DNA from: Tissierellia bacterium
GTDB lineage: Bacteria; Bacillota; Clostridia; Tissierellales; Peptoniphilaceae
Direction of reading: 5' to 3'
Assembly: GCA_030537765.1 (NCBI GenBank)
Contig: JAUNVH010000012.1
Span: 1 to 41,016, forward strand
DNA length: 41,016 bases
Shown here: one piece after another, positions 25,075-33,615 of the stretch
Position numbering within the stretch: the first letter of the stretch is position 1
How the letters are laid out: every line of letters begins with the position of its first letter
Position numbers and translations under genes: made by a program
Notes under the pieces: model-generated
Database searches by the model: none
Seen by the model: the letters and a program-made list of their open reading frames with translations, nothing else
Told to the model about the DNA's origin: nothing

Positions 25075-25103
25075 TTGATATTTTTGTCATTTAATATTAA
25101 AAT
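25075..25103 (+). promoter_or_regulatory. Putative promoter of opp operon
   Basis: TTGATA (25075-25080), 17-bp spacer, TAAAAT (25098-25103). The resulting leader is about 130 nt. Within it, TAAGACTA (25109-25116) and TAGTCTTA (25209-25216) could close a large loop just before the ribosome binding site. Confidence 0.45.
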
Positions 25104-25238
25104 ATATCTAAGACTATCGTTCATATTTACGTGATGAAAAAAAACAATTTGAAAATTATCTCGAATTAATTTGGTAAAGTAATATATGAATGATGACATC
25201 AAAAGATTTAGTCTTAATTATTAAAGGGGGAACAAAGA

Positions 25239-27197
25239 ATGAAAAAGAGAAGTATTGTATTATTACTCATTCTAGCGATGGTAATGACTACAGTATTGGC
25301 GGCTTGTGGCGGCGGAGACAAACCTGCTGAAGATAAGCCTGCTGAAGAAACTCCCGCAGCTGACAAACCGGCAGAAGAAACACCTGCGGAAGAACCGGCC
25401 GAAGAGGGCAAAGCTCCAAAAGGAACGCCGGGCACATTGATAGTAGGAAGTGGAACAGAGTTAAGTAATGACTGGACATCATATTGGGACAACAATGCAT
25501 CAAATGCTGATATCAGATTTTTAACTAGCGGTTATGACACAATGGTATATACTCCAGACGGAAAAGTTGTAATTAACCCAACATCTGTTAAAAACCATGA
25601 AATCACAGAAAATGCAGACGGTTCACACACTCATACTTGGACAATTGCAGACAATCTAGTTTGGGACGACGGAACTCCAATTACAGCTAAAAACTATGTA
25701 GCAGGATTCTTGCTATGGGGCTCACAAGCTATAGCTGATATGGGTGGATCAAACTCAACTGGTAACAAAGTTGTTGGTTATACCGAGTATTCCACAGGCG
25801 AAACAGATGTATTCAGTGGCGTTAGATTGGTAGATGACTATACTTTCTCAGTTACTATATCTCCTGATTGGCTACCAACTTATTATGAAGACTTAGAAGC
25901 ATCTTCAGGCCCAACTGCTTGGCAATTCTATACATCTGAAGAGATGGATATTGTAGACGAAGGCGAAGGCGTTAAATTCACACTTCCATACGTTGCAAAT
26001 CCTGATAAAGATGGTTATGACGCTAAATGGGAAGAGAGAATGAAAGAAGCTAGAGTAGAAGTTCCTAGACCAGCATCTGGAGCATATAAGATTTCTGAAT
26101 TTGACCAAACAGCAAAAACTGCAACTTTGGTAATTAATGACAAATTCTTAGGAAACTTTGAAGGCACAAAACCTTCAATCCCAACAGTAGTTTATAAACT
26201 TATAAACCCAGCAACTCAATTTGACGAGTTTAAAACTGGTGGAGTAGATATATTAATGCAAACTGCAAGTGGAGACGAGATCAACCAAGGTCTAGACCTT
26301 GTTGAATCAATGGGCTTCAAATATGTATCCTACCCAAGAGCAGGTTATGGTAAATTGACACTTGCTTGTGACTTTGGACCAACACAATTCCCAGCAGTAA
26401 GACATGCAATTGCACATCTTCTTAACAGACAAGACTTTGCAAAAGCATTCACAGGCGGATTTGGTTCATTAGTACACGGACCTTATGGTGAAGCACAATG
26501 GTTCTATCAAGAATCAAAAGCAGAACTTAACAAAGTTCTAAATCAATATCCATATGACCCTGCAGAAGCAATCAGAATTCTTGAAGAAGACGGATGGACA
26601 AAAAATGCTGATGGTGGCGAATATACAGAAGGTATCAGATATAAAGAAGTAGATGGCGAATTAATGCCTCTAAGCTTAAACTGGTGTTCAACAGAAAACA
26701 ATCCAGTTTCTGACATGTTAGTTGTAAGACTAATGGAATCAAAAGACGTTGCTGATGCTGGAATGGAAATTAAACAAGAAGTTATGACATTCCCAGAGCT
26801 TTTGGCATTTATGACTAGAGACGGTTCAAAAGACGATAAATATACTGAGCCTAAGTTCCACTTATTCAACTTAGCAACAGGATTTTATCCAGTATATGAC
26901 CAAACATTCGCAGTATCAATGGAACCACAATATCTAGGCTGGCCAAACAGTGCTTGGATTAAAGACGAAGTACTAGCTAATGCTGCAAAAGATATGGTTG
27001 CAAGACCTAGTGACGACGATGAAGGTTACAAAGAATCCTTTGTGAAATACGTAACCAGATGGAATGAACTTCTTCCAGAAATTCCACTATATTCAAACAT
27101 TTATCACGATTTCTACAATCCGAGAATTGAAGGATATGCAAATACTCCATTCACTCAGTTTGACTATCTGATAATTAATATGAAATTAGCTGACTAA
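25239..27197 (+). CDS. oppA: Oligopeptide ABC transporter substrate-binding lipoprotein
   Basis: A 652-residue solute-binding protein of the SBP_bac_5/OppA family. A signal peptide with lipobox LAAC (20-23) makes C23 the lipidated residue. Residues about 27-60 form a Pro-Ala-Glu repeat linker (PAEDKPAEETPAADKPAEE), probably a flexible spacer across the wall. The ligand-binding body starts near GTLIVGSGTELSNDW and includes the family pattern DNLVWDDGTPITAKNYVAGF. AAAGGGGG precedes the ATG. It is first of oppABCDF, with a strong hairpin after it that should make it more abundant than the downstream genes. Confidence 0.95.
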   Translation: MKKRSIVLLLILAMVMTTVLAACGGGDKPAEDKPAEETPAADKPAEETPAEEPAEEGKAPKGTPGTLIVGSGTELSNDWTSYWDNNASNADIRFLTSGYDTMVYTPDGKVVINPTSVKNHEITENADGSHTHTWTIADNLVWDDGTPITAKNYVAGFLLWGSQAIADMGGSNSTGNKVVGYTEYSTGETDVFSGVRLVDDYTFSVTISPDWLPTYYEDLEASSGPTAWQFYTSEEMDIVDEGEGVKFTLPYVANPDKDGYDAKWEERMKEARVEVPRPASGAYKISEFDQTAKTATLVINDKFLGNFEGTKPSIPTVVYKLINPATQFDEFKTGGVDILMQTASGDEINQGLDLVESMGFKYVSYPRAGYGKLTLACDFGPTQFPAVRHAIAHLLNRQDFAKAFTGGFGSLVHGPYGEAQWFYQESKAELNKVLNQYPYDPAEAIRILEEDGWTKNADGGEYTEGIRYKEVDGELMPLSLNWCSTENNPVSDMLVVRLMESKDVADAGMEIKQEVMTFPELLAFMTRDGSKDDKYTEPKFHLFNLATGFYPVYDQTFAVSMEPQYLGWPNSAWIKDEVLANAAKDMVARPSDDDEGYKESFVKYVTRWNELLPEIPLYSNIYHDFYNPRIEGYANTPFTQFDYLIINMKLAD

Positions 27198-27219
27198 TTT
27201 CTAGAAAAAATAAATAATG

Positions 27220-27253
27220 AAAACGCAGTAACATCTTTGGTTACTGCGTTTTT
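27220..27253 (+). terminator. Terminator/attenuator between oppA and oppB
   Basis: Thirteen-bp stem (27220-27232 with 27240-27252) carrying ACGCAGTAAC, with flanking A and T tracts. Partial read-through here is a common way of making excess binding protein relative to the transporter. No separate promoter for oppB is obvious in the 160 bp that follow. Confidence 0.8.
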
Positions 27254-27416
27254 GAATGATTGCGGATTATTTAGGGCGCTATATTGTTACCATTTTAGTA
27301 TATTAGAAATCAAATAACCATTTTAATGTGAGAAAATATTTAAATTCAAATCTAAAAAAACGATTTCAGATTTATAAAGCGTCTTTTTTAATAAAAATTA
27401 GATTGGTAGGTTATAA

Positions 27417-28403
27417 ATGGCTAAATATTTAGTAAAAAGATTATTATATATGGTGCTCGTATTTTTTGTTATGAGCTTCGTATTATTCTGGCTATACAAT
27501 TTAATACCTGGAGATCCCGTGGCTTCACAATTGGCTCCGCTTAAAGACCAATTGACACCTGAAGAATATCAGGCGAGATACGATGCTATGAGGAGTCGAT
27601 TGGGACTAGACGATCCCTTGCCAATAAGATATAAAAAATGGATTTCGAATGTATTGAAATTGGATTTTGGAGAATCGTCACTACACAGAAGAGATGTTAA
27701 AGAAGTTATGAAACATCCCTTAAAGCTCACTATCACGATGAATATTTTTGTGGTTCTCATTTGTCTTGCCATAACGATTCCCTTAGGAATCAATTGCGCG
27801 ATTAAGCGGGGTTCGACATTTGATAAGATAACGCAGGTACTTACGGTCGTGGGTTATAGTGTACCGATATTTATTATATCGCTGTTCTTTATATTTATTT
27901 TTGCGGTCAAACTGGGTTGGTTCCCTGTTAGTGGTCTTAGAACGCCAAATTTCCAAGGCGAGGGCTTTTCAAAAACGCTCGATATGTACTGGCATTTGAC
28001 TTTGCCACTAGCTATTATTATATTTAGCTCCTTGGGTTCTATGACTCGTTATGTCAGAGCTGCTATGATTGACGCTTTGGGCATGGACTGCATAAAGACT
28101 GCGAGAGCAAAAGGTGTAAAGGAAAAAGTTGTTATATATTCTCACGCTTGGAGAAACGCATTACTTCCAGTCGTTACACTTATAATCGGCTGGCTTATGA
28201 GTTTGTTTTCAGGCTCATTGGTAATTGAGCAGACTTTCAGTTTGCCAGGCATGGGTTGGACATATATAAGAGCTTTGACAAATTTGGATTACAATTTGGC
28301 ACTTGCCGTTCAAATGATGTATATAATTATTGCGCTACTTACTAATGTGCTTTCAGATATTGCATATGGAATTGTAGATCCAAGAGTTAGAGTTTCGAAA
28401 TAG
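27417..28403 (+). CDS. oppB: Oligopeptide ABC transporter permease OppB
   Basis: A 328-residue inner-membrane permease of the DppB/OppB type with six helices. The N-terminus MAKYLVKRLLYMVLVFFVMS and the loop NLIPGDPV are the family signature. The cytoplasmic EAA loop (IKTARAKGVKEKVVIYSHAWRNALLPVV, seen near 225-250) contacts the ATPases. The C-terminus ends in IAYGIVDPRVRV. It is normal in length, unlike its partner OppC. The ribosome binding site (GGTAGG) is weak. oppC starts 11 nt after its stop. Confidence 0.96.
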   Translation: MAKYLVKRLLYMVLVFFVMSFVLFWLYNLIPGDPVASQLAPLKDQLTPEEYQARYDAMRSRLGLDDPLPIRYKKWISNVLKLDFGESSLHRRDVKEVMKHPLKLTITMNIFVVLICLAITIPLGINCAIKRGSTFDKITQVLTVVGYSVPIFIISLFFIFIFAVKLGWFPVSGLRTPNFQGEGFSKTLDMYWHLTLPLAIIIFSSLGSMTRYVRAAMIDALGMDCIKTARAKGVKEKVVIYSHAWRNALLPVVTLIIGWLMSLFSGSLVIEQTFSLPGMGWTYIRALTNLDYNLALAVQMMYIIIALLTNVLSDIAYGIVDPRVRVSK

Positions 28404-28414
28404 GGGGGATAGAT

Positions 28415-30244
28415 ATGGCTAATAAAAAGAATAACAACAAAAAACAATCTTTCTCCCAAATGTTAATGATAAGACTTTTCGGCAATGATAAAAATATAGA
28501 TATGTTTGAGGAAGAGCAGGTTATAAGTCCATTTAGGACTGTTGTAAACACTTATTCTGAAAATAAAGTATCTATGACCTCGCTTGCAGTATTTTTGATT
28601 ATTGTGGCGATTATGCTGATTGGGCCATTAATGTTCCCAATTGATTTATCATATACCGATATCTCTCAAATACACGTTCCGCCGGGAAGAGATTTTTTGA
28701 AAGTGCCGGATGCATTAAAAGAAGATGCAAGATCTTTTAGTTCTGGACCGACATTTTCAGTTGGAGTCGACAAAAACGGCGATGTGCACGTATGGGGAAA
28801 ATCAAAAGTAACTACATTTATAGACATTGCTGATGTGCCCAAAGAAGTAAAAGAGGCAAATATTGTAAAAGTTGCCTGCGGCATGGACCACGTTGTGGCG
28901 CTCGCAGATGACGGCAGAGTACTCTCTTGGGGAAATAATAGACAGATGCAAAGTGAAGTTCCATATCAATTTAAAGAAGCCAATGATCAAGTTGTGGATA
29001 TTTATGCAACTTATCAATTATCGCTAGTTTTGACAAAGCAAGGCTATGTCGAATCTTTTGGAAATAGAATGATTATGGACTTTGACGAGTTTAACGAACA
29101 TCAAGGGGAGATTGTTAAACTTGCTCCAACTTCCACAGGCGTTATGGCGCTGACCGAATCGGGCGAAGTTACCTATATGGGAACTATTATAAACAATATT
29201 TCTAGAGTTCCAGAACATGTAAAAGATATTGTCGATATTGCAGCAACTTCTGAAACTGTTGCCGCATTAGATGAAGACGGAAATGTTACTGTTTGGGGAA
29301 ATCCGAGCAGAACTTATCAAGAGAATAAAGTTCCTGAAATTGAAGACGGAAAAATTGTTAAGCTCTATTCTGGAAGACACAATTACACCGGCCTGAAAGA
29401 CAATGGCGATTTAGTAACTTGGGGTAGTAATCTCTTTGGCGAATCAAATCCACCAAAGAATGTTAAATTTGAAAAAATGTATTCCGAATTCTTTGGAAAC
29501 TACGGTATTGATACAGACGGAAAGCTCCACACTTGGGGCCTTAAGGGATACCTTCTCGGTACTGATGAATTGGGTAGAGACGTTGCCAGAAGGCTTTTAA
29601 ACGGTGGTAGAATGAGTCTGTTCATCGGAGCGATAGCCGTTGTTATTTCTACATTTATCGGAATAGTAGTAGGTGGAATAAGCGGTTTCTTTGGTGGCAA
29701 GATCGATATGGTGCTCCAAAGAATTGCAGAGATGATCGCATCGCTTCCATTCTTGCCATTTGCGATGATTCTAAACTCGCTCATCGGCTCGAGACTTCCT
29801 TCTAATCAGAGAGTTTTCTTAATCATGATTGTACTAGGTCTTCTCAGCTGGACGGGCTTACAGAGGCTTGTAAGGGCGCAGGTGCTTTCTATAAGAGAGC
29901 AAGAATATGTAATTGCTGCAAGATCACTAGGTATAAAGACTATAAATATTGTGTTCAAACATATACTTCCAAATGTCGTTTCAGTTATTATTGTAAATGC
30001 AACTTTGAATTTCGCATCTTCAATGCTTACTGAGGCCACATTGTCTTATTTGGGCTTTGGAGTTCAACCTCCACAACCAACTTGGGGCAATATGCTATTT
30101 AGTGCCAATAACTCGATTATTATCGAACACTATTGGTGGAGATGGATATTTGGTGCAATTCTAATAAGTATATGCGTAGTTTGTATAAATCTAATCGGAG
30201 ATGGCTTAAGAGATGCTATCGACCCGAAATCGAGACAGAGATAG
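28415..30244 (+). CDS. oppC: OppC-type permease with inserted seven-repeat RCC1-like propeller
   Basis: 609 residues, about twice the usual OppC length of near 300. Residues 1-90 are a normal N-terminus with the first membrane helix (about 53-74) and IHVPPG. Residues 378-609 are a normal OppC core: LGTDELGRDVARRLL, five more helices and the EAA loop EQEYVIAARSLGI. Between them, residues about 110-377 hold seven repeats of 39-45 residues. Each has a core like HVVALADDGRVLSWG or TVAALDEDGNVTVWG, at 114, 159, 202, 242, 281, 324 and 363. This is the RCC1-type beta-propeller pattern with a full seven blades. Topology puts the propeller outside the cell, next to where OppA docks. The frame is continuous with good codon pattern, and GGGGGGAT precedes the ATG. 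Confidence 0.93.
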   Translation: MANKKNNNKKQSFSQMLMIRLFGNDKNIDMFEEEQVISPFRTVVNTYSENKVSMTSLAVFLIIVAIMLIGPLMFPIDLSYTDISQIHVPPGRDFLKVPDALKEDARSFSSGPTFSVGVDKNGDVHVWGKSKVTTFIDIADVPKEVKEANIVKVACGMDHVVALADDGRVLSWGNNRQMQSEVPYQFKEANDQVVDIYATYQLSLVLTKQGYVESFGNRMIMDFDEFNEHQGEIVKLAPTSTGVMALTESGEVTYMGTIINNISRVPEHVKDIVDIAATSETVAALDEDGNVTVWGNPSRTYQENKVPEIEDGKIVKLYSGRHNYTGLKDNGDLVTWGSNLFGESNPPKNVKFEKMYSEFFGNYGIDTDGKLHTWGLKGYLLGTDELGRDVARRLLNGGRMSLFIGAIAVVISTFIGIVVGGISGFFGGKIDMVLQRIAEMIASLPFLPFAMILNSLIGSRLPSNQRVFLIMIVLGLLSWTGLQRLVRAQVLSIREQEYVIAARSLGIKTINIVFKHILPNVVSVIIVNATLNFASSMLTEATLSYLGFGVQPPQPTWGNMLFSANNSIIIEHYWWRWIFGAILISICVVCINLIGDGLRDAIDPKSRQR

Positions 30245-30256
30245 GAGGAGAGAAGA

Positions 30257-31249
30257 TTGGCTTTATTAGAAATTAAAAATCTGCATACCTTTTTCAAAAC
30301 TAAAAAGGGTATAGTTAAAGCGGTCAACGGCGTATCCTATTCGGTTGATAAGGGAAAAACTCTCGGCATTGTAGGTGAGAGTGGTAGCGGAAAGAGCGTA
30401 TCTGCGATGAGTATTATCAAGCTATTGGACGGAAATGGATATATCGAAAGTGGCGAGATTTGGCTCGATGGCCAAAACTTGGTAAATGTTCCGCTAAATA
30501 AAATGATTAATGTCAGAGGAAATGACGTATCCGTTATATTCCAAGAGCCTATGACCAGCTTGAATCCTGTTTTTAGTATCGAAAGACAAGTTGCTGAACC
30601 GATTATAATTCATCAAAATCTGACTAAAGAACAGGCTAGAGAAAAGGCTGTGGAAATGCTTGAACTCGTAAAGATTCCAAATCCGCGCGATGTTGTAAAG
30701 CAGTATCCTCATCAGCTTTCAGGTGGTATGCGCCAACGTGTTATGATTGCAATGGCTCTGGCTTGCAGACCTAAGCTTTTGATTGCAGACGAGCCTACTA
30801 CGGCTCTTGATGTTACTATTCAAGCTCAGATTTTGAAACTTATGAACGATTTGAAAACAGAAATAAATACGTCAATTCTATTTATTACTCACGATATGGG
30901 AGTTATAAATGAAATGGCTGATCACGTTGTAGTTATGTATTGTGGACAAGTTGTGGAGAGCGCTCCGGCTTATGAAATTTTTAGACCAGATGTCAAATTC
31001 CAACATCCATATACTGAGGGCTTAATGGTTTCAATTCCGAGACTCGACACGCCAAAAGGCAAGAGACTAGATCCGATACCTGGTGCTGTGCCTCATCCAT
31101 TGGCATTGCCAAAGGGTTGTAAATTTGCACCCAGATGCAAATATAGAACTGAAAAATGTGACAATGAAGAGCCACCAAGCATGATGGTTGACGACAAGCA
31201 CAGTGTTAAATGCTTCTATCCTGAGAGGGGGGTTCGCAGTGAAAGATAA
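30257..31249 (+). CDS. oppD: Oligopeptide ABC transporter ATPase OppD
   Basis: A 330-residue ABC ATPase. Walker A GESGSGKS near 39-46, Q-loop [11 protein letters not shown], signature LSGGMRQRV, Walker [13 protein letters not shown] and H-loop ITHD are all intact. The C-terminal oligopeptide-transporter extension has the cysteine pattern [14 protein letters not shown] and a later C, which in related Dpp/Opp ATPases binds a 4Fe-4S cluster. The start is TTG with AGGAGGAGA upstream. It overlaps the oppF start by 11 nt. Confidence 0.96.
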   Translation: MALLEIKNLHTFFKTKKGIVKAVNGVSYSVDKGKTLGIVGESGSGKSVSAMSIIKLLDGNGYIESGEIWLDGQNLVNVPLNKMINVRGNDVSVIFQEPMTSLNPVFSIERQVAEPIIIHQNLTKEQAREKAVEMLELVKIPNPRDVVKQYPHQLSGGMRQRVMIAMALACRPKLLIADEPTTALDVTIQAQILKLMNDLKTEINTSILFITHDMGVINEMADHVVVMYCGQVVESAPAYEIFRPDVKFQHPYTEGLMVSIPRLDTPKGKRLDPIPGAVPHPLALPKGCKFAPRCKYRTEKCDNEEPPSMMVDDKHSVKCFYPERGVRSER

Positions 31250-32726
31250 GAAAGTTTTAATCAAAATTGAAGATTTGAAACAATACTTCCCAATCAAGAA
31301 AAAAAGTGTTTTCCAAAAGGAACAATACTTTGTCAGAGCTTGTGATGGAGTTAATCTGGAAATCTATGAGGGTGAAACTGTTGGGCTTGTAGGCGAGTCT
31401 GGCTGCGGAAAATCCACATTGGGAAGAACGCTTTTGCAATTGTATAAACCCACTGACGGTAGAACAGTTTATTATGGCACAGATATATTTCGATTAAATC
31501 CGGCATATGTAACTGATTGGATAAATAAATATTCCAATAACAAAAGGGATTATTTAGAAGCTAAAAAGACAAGAGATGAAAAGCTAAAGGCATATGATGC
31601 CAAACCAGAAGGACCAGAAAAACTTTTGGCGCTGGAGGAATATCAAATAGCAGAAACAGCTGTGCGCGTAAAACTTTATAATATTGCGCAAATTTTTGGA
31701 GCATTGATTTTAGTCGATGACGATCAAACTGTTCAAAAAACTGTTATGGAAGAATTTAAGCTAAAAGTTGAAAGAGCAAAAATTCACGGACAGACAGAAT
31801 CTCTAAAAGGTAGACCTCCAAAAAAAGAGAAACTCAGTGAAGAAGACAATAAAAAACTTGAAGAGCTTTCAAAAAAGATTGAAGATGTAGAAAATAGAAT
31901 AGAAAAACTCTTAGAAGGAGTTAAAGATCACGAAGACTTTGAATATTATCACGAGAAGAGAGATTCGGGAGTCAATTTGGCCATGTTAAGTGAGAGCGAA
32001 ATGCGCCATATGAGAGATGATCTTCAGCTCATATTCCAAGACCCGTATTCTTCGCTTAATCCAAGGCTCACAGTTGGTCAAATTATTACGGAAGGTTTAA
32101 ATGCGCATCATATTTTTGAAAAAGGCGACAAGAAATCTCAAGACTATGTAATGCAGACTATGGAAGAATGTGGACTTGCTTCATACTTTATACACCGCTA
32201 TCCACACCAGTTTTCTGGCGGTCAACGTCAAAGAATTGGCATAGCAAGATCAGTAGCATTACAACCTGAATTTATAGTCTGTGACGAGGCAGTTTCGGCA
32301 CTTGACGTTTCGATTCAGTCTCAGATTATAAACTTACTACTCGATTTAAAAGAAAAGGCAAATTTGACTTATCTATTTATATCGCACGACTTAAGCGTTA
32401 TAAAATATATTTCAGACAGAGTTGCAGTAATGTATCTAGGTTCGATTGTAGAGCTTTCAGAAACTGAAGAGCTTTACGAAAATCCATTACATCCATATAC
32501 GGAAGCGCTACTTGCAGCTATTCCAACTACAGATGTAGTTGATAAAAAAGAAATTAGAATACTTGAAGGCGATATACCTTCGCCTATAAATCCACCAAAG
32601 GGTTGCAAATTCCACACTCGTTGTAAATACGCAACAGATATTTGCAAAACTGTAACTCCCGTTTGGGAAGAGGCAAGACCAGGACATTTTGTAGCTTGCC
32701 ATCACAAATTGGAAATAGCAAAATAA
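31239..32726 (+). CDS. oppF: OppF-type ATPase with long helical insert
   Basis: 495 residues, about 165 more than a usual OppF. Walker A GESGCGKST (52-60), Q-loop LIFQDPYSSLNPR (264-276), signature FSGGQRQRIGIA, Walker B FIVCDEAVSALD, ISHD and the C-terminal cysteine motif (CKFHTRCKYATDIC) are intact. Between Walker A and the Q-loop, residues about 84-252 form a charged, helix-rich insert. It has likely coiled-coil stretches at 100-120 and 197-230 (KKLEELSKKIEDVENRIEKL) and replaces the usual short linker. I place the start at GTG 31239, with GAGGGGGG 6 nt upstream; the frame is open from 31188. Last gene of the operon. Confidence 0.93.
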   Translation: MKDKKVLIKIEDLKQYFPIKKKSVFQKEQYFVRACDGVNLEIYEGETVGLVGESGCGKSTLGRTLLQLYKPTDGRTVYYGTDIFRLNPAYVTDWINKYSNNKRDYLEAKKTRDEKLKAYDAKPEGPEKLLALEEYQIAETAVRVKLYNIAQIFGALILVDDDQTVQKTVMEEFKLKVERAKIHGQTESLKGRPPKKEKLSEEDNKKLEELSKKIEDVENRIEKLLEGVKDHEDFEYYHEKRDSGVNLAMLSESEMRHMRDDLQLIFQDPYSSLNPRLTVGQIITEGLNAHHIFEKGDKKSQDYVMQTMEECGLASYFIHRYPHQFSGGQRQRIGIARSVALQPEFIVCDEAVSALDVSIQSQIINLLLDLKEKANLTYLFISHDLSVIKYISDRVAVMYLGSIVELSETEELYENPLHPYTEALLAAIPTTDVVDKKEIRILEGDIPSPINPPKGCKFHTRCKYATDICKTVTPVWEEARPGHFVACHHKLEIAK

Positions 32727-32732
32727 ATTTTA

Positions 32733-32759
32733 AGAGCCGGTATAATCTACCGGCTCTTT
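32733..32759 (+). terminator. Terminator of opp operon
   Basis: Perfect 10-bp GC-rich stem (32733-32742 with 32748-32757), loop TAATC, but a short T-tail (TCTTTA). Confidence 0.75.
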
Positions 32760-32903
32760 ACATATCTATTTCAGAAAATCTCATTTTCAAATAAATAGTT
32801 TAAATTAAAATTTTAAAAATAATAATGAAATCATAAAAATTTAAGCGAAAAATCAAATTATAAAATACATAGTAATAAATCTAAAGTAAAATTTAAAACT
32901 CTC

Positions 32904-32923
32904 AAATAAAAATTCATTTCAAA
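32904..32923 (+). repeat. 20-bp direct repeat, copy 1
   Basis: AAATAAAAATTCATTTCAAA. Identical copy at 32984-33003, 80 bp away, in an intergenic region. Confidence 0.7.
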
Positions 32924-32983
32924 AGCATAAAATTAAAATCTATTTTTGAATCTAATATAATTTAAAGCACGCCGAGAAAACTA

Positions 32984-33003
32984 AAATAAAAATTCATTTC
33001 AAA
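32984..33003 (+). repeat. 20-bp direct repeat, copy 2
   Basis: Second copy of the repeat at 32904-32923. It sits in the loop of the CGAGAAAA/TTTTCTCG dyad. Confidence 0.7.
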
Positions 33004-33051
33004 TAATTGGCTTTTCTCGATTTAAAAACTATCACAGCATAATATTTAGTT

Positions 33052-33080
33052 TTGACAAAAATTGAAAGATGAAATATAAT
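33052..33080 (+). promoter_or_regulatory. Consensus promoter of flavodoxin gene
   Basis: Perfect TTGACA (33052-33057), 17-bp spacer and perfect TATAAT (33075-33080). Confidence 0.88.
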
Positions 33081-33099
33081 ATTGATAATGAATATCAAT
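33081..33099 (+). promoter_or_regulatory. Probable Fur box
   Basis: ATTGATA-ATGAA-TATCAAT, a 7-bp inverted repeat directly after the -10 box and covering the expected transcription start. Read as the Fur 7-1-7 motif, TGATAAT-G-AATATCA differs from the ideal at two bases. Iron-loaded Fur bound here would block transcription, so flavodoxin should be induced by iron shortage. Confidence 0.75.
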
Positions 33100-33117
33100 A
33101 AACTTATGGAGGTAAAA

Positions 33118-33522
33118 ATGAAAGCTAATATAATTTTCTTTACTACATCTGGCAATACCGAAGCGATGGCCGACACATTAAAATCGTCATTAGAAGCTAA
33201 GGGCTATGATGTAAGTATTTTTAATGACGAACAAGGAGAAGACTTTGCTGATGCAGATCTTTTACTCTTTGGATCGCCCGCCCAAGGCACAGAAGAAGTT
33301 GACGATACTGTAATAATGCCCACAATTGACAAACTCGATTTGAATGGCAAAAAGGTCTTTATGTTCGGCTCTTATGGTTGGGGAGGCGGAGAATATATGG
33401 AAAATTGGAAAGAGATAATGAAAGATAAAGGAGCAATTCTCGCAGCTGAACCCGTTGTCTGTTTGGAAGCACCAGATGATTCTGTCGATGAAGAATTAAA
33501 AGCGGCTGTAGAAAATTTTTAA
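33118..33522 (+). CDS. Flavodoxin
   Basis: A 134-residue short-chain flavodoxin, a soluble FMN electron carrier that replaces ferredoxin under iron limitation. The phosphate-binding loop TTSGNTEA (9-16) follows the first strand. SPAQGTEEVDD and FGSYGWGGGEYM are the flavin-contacting loops. The start is ATG 33118 with GGAGG 6 nt upstream; the frame is open from 33082. It stands alone between a Fur-box promoter and its own terminator. Confidence 0.95.
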   Translation: MKANIIFFTTSGNTEAMADTLKSSLEAKGYDVSIFNDEQGEDFADADLLLFGSPAQGTEEVDDTVIMPTIDKLDLNGKKVFMFGSYGWGGGEYMENWKEIMKDKGAILAAEPVVCLEAPDDSVDEELKAAVENF

Positions 33523-33535
33523 TATTTTGAGCATG

Positions 33536-33573
33536 AAAAAACTCTTCGTTTAAATTTATCGAAGAGTTTTTTC
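33536..33573 (+). terminator. Terminator of flavodoxin gene
   Basis: Stem AAAAACTCTTCG (about 33537-33548) with CGAAGAGTTTTTT (33560-33572) around an 11-nt AT loop. It is symmetrical enough to serve the convergent radical SAM gene as well. Confidence 0.85.
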
Positions 33574-33615
33574 TATATTAATCATTTGTGGGTAAATTAA
33601 TGAACAAATTTTAAA

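Larger units (their letters stand above)
32760..33051. other. AT-rich gap with direct repeats
   Basis: This is most of the 391-bp space between oppF and the flavodoxin gene. It has no open frame with a ribosome binding site. It holds a 20-bp direct repeat and an 8-bp inverted repeat (CGAGAAAA/TTTTCTCG, about 32974-33019) around the second copy. I assign no function. Confidence 0.5.

Noticed and set aside
29500..29600. oppC as two genes or a chimeric join
   Set aside because: One continuous frame, the repeats run smoothly into the GTD motif, and no start codon with a ribosome binding site lies at the junction.
32904..33003. Direct repeats as attachment sites or a CRISPR remnant
   Set aside because: Only two copies, very AT-rich, and no integrase or cas gene nearby.
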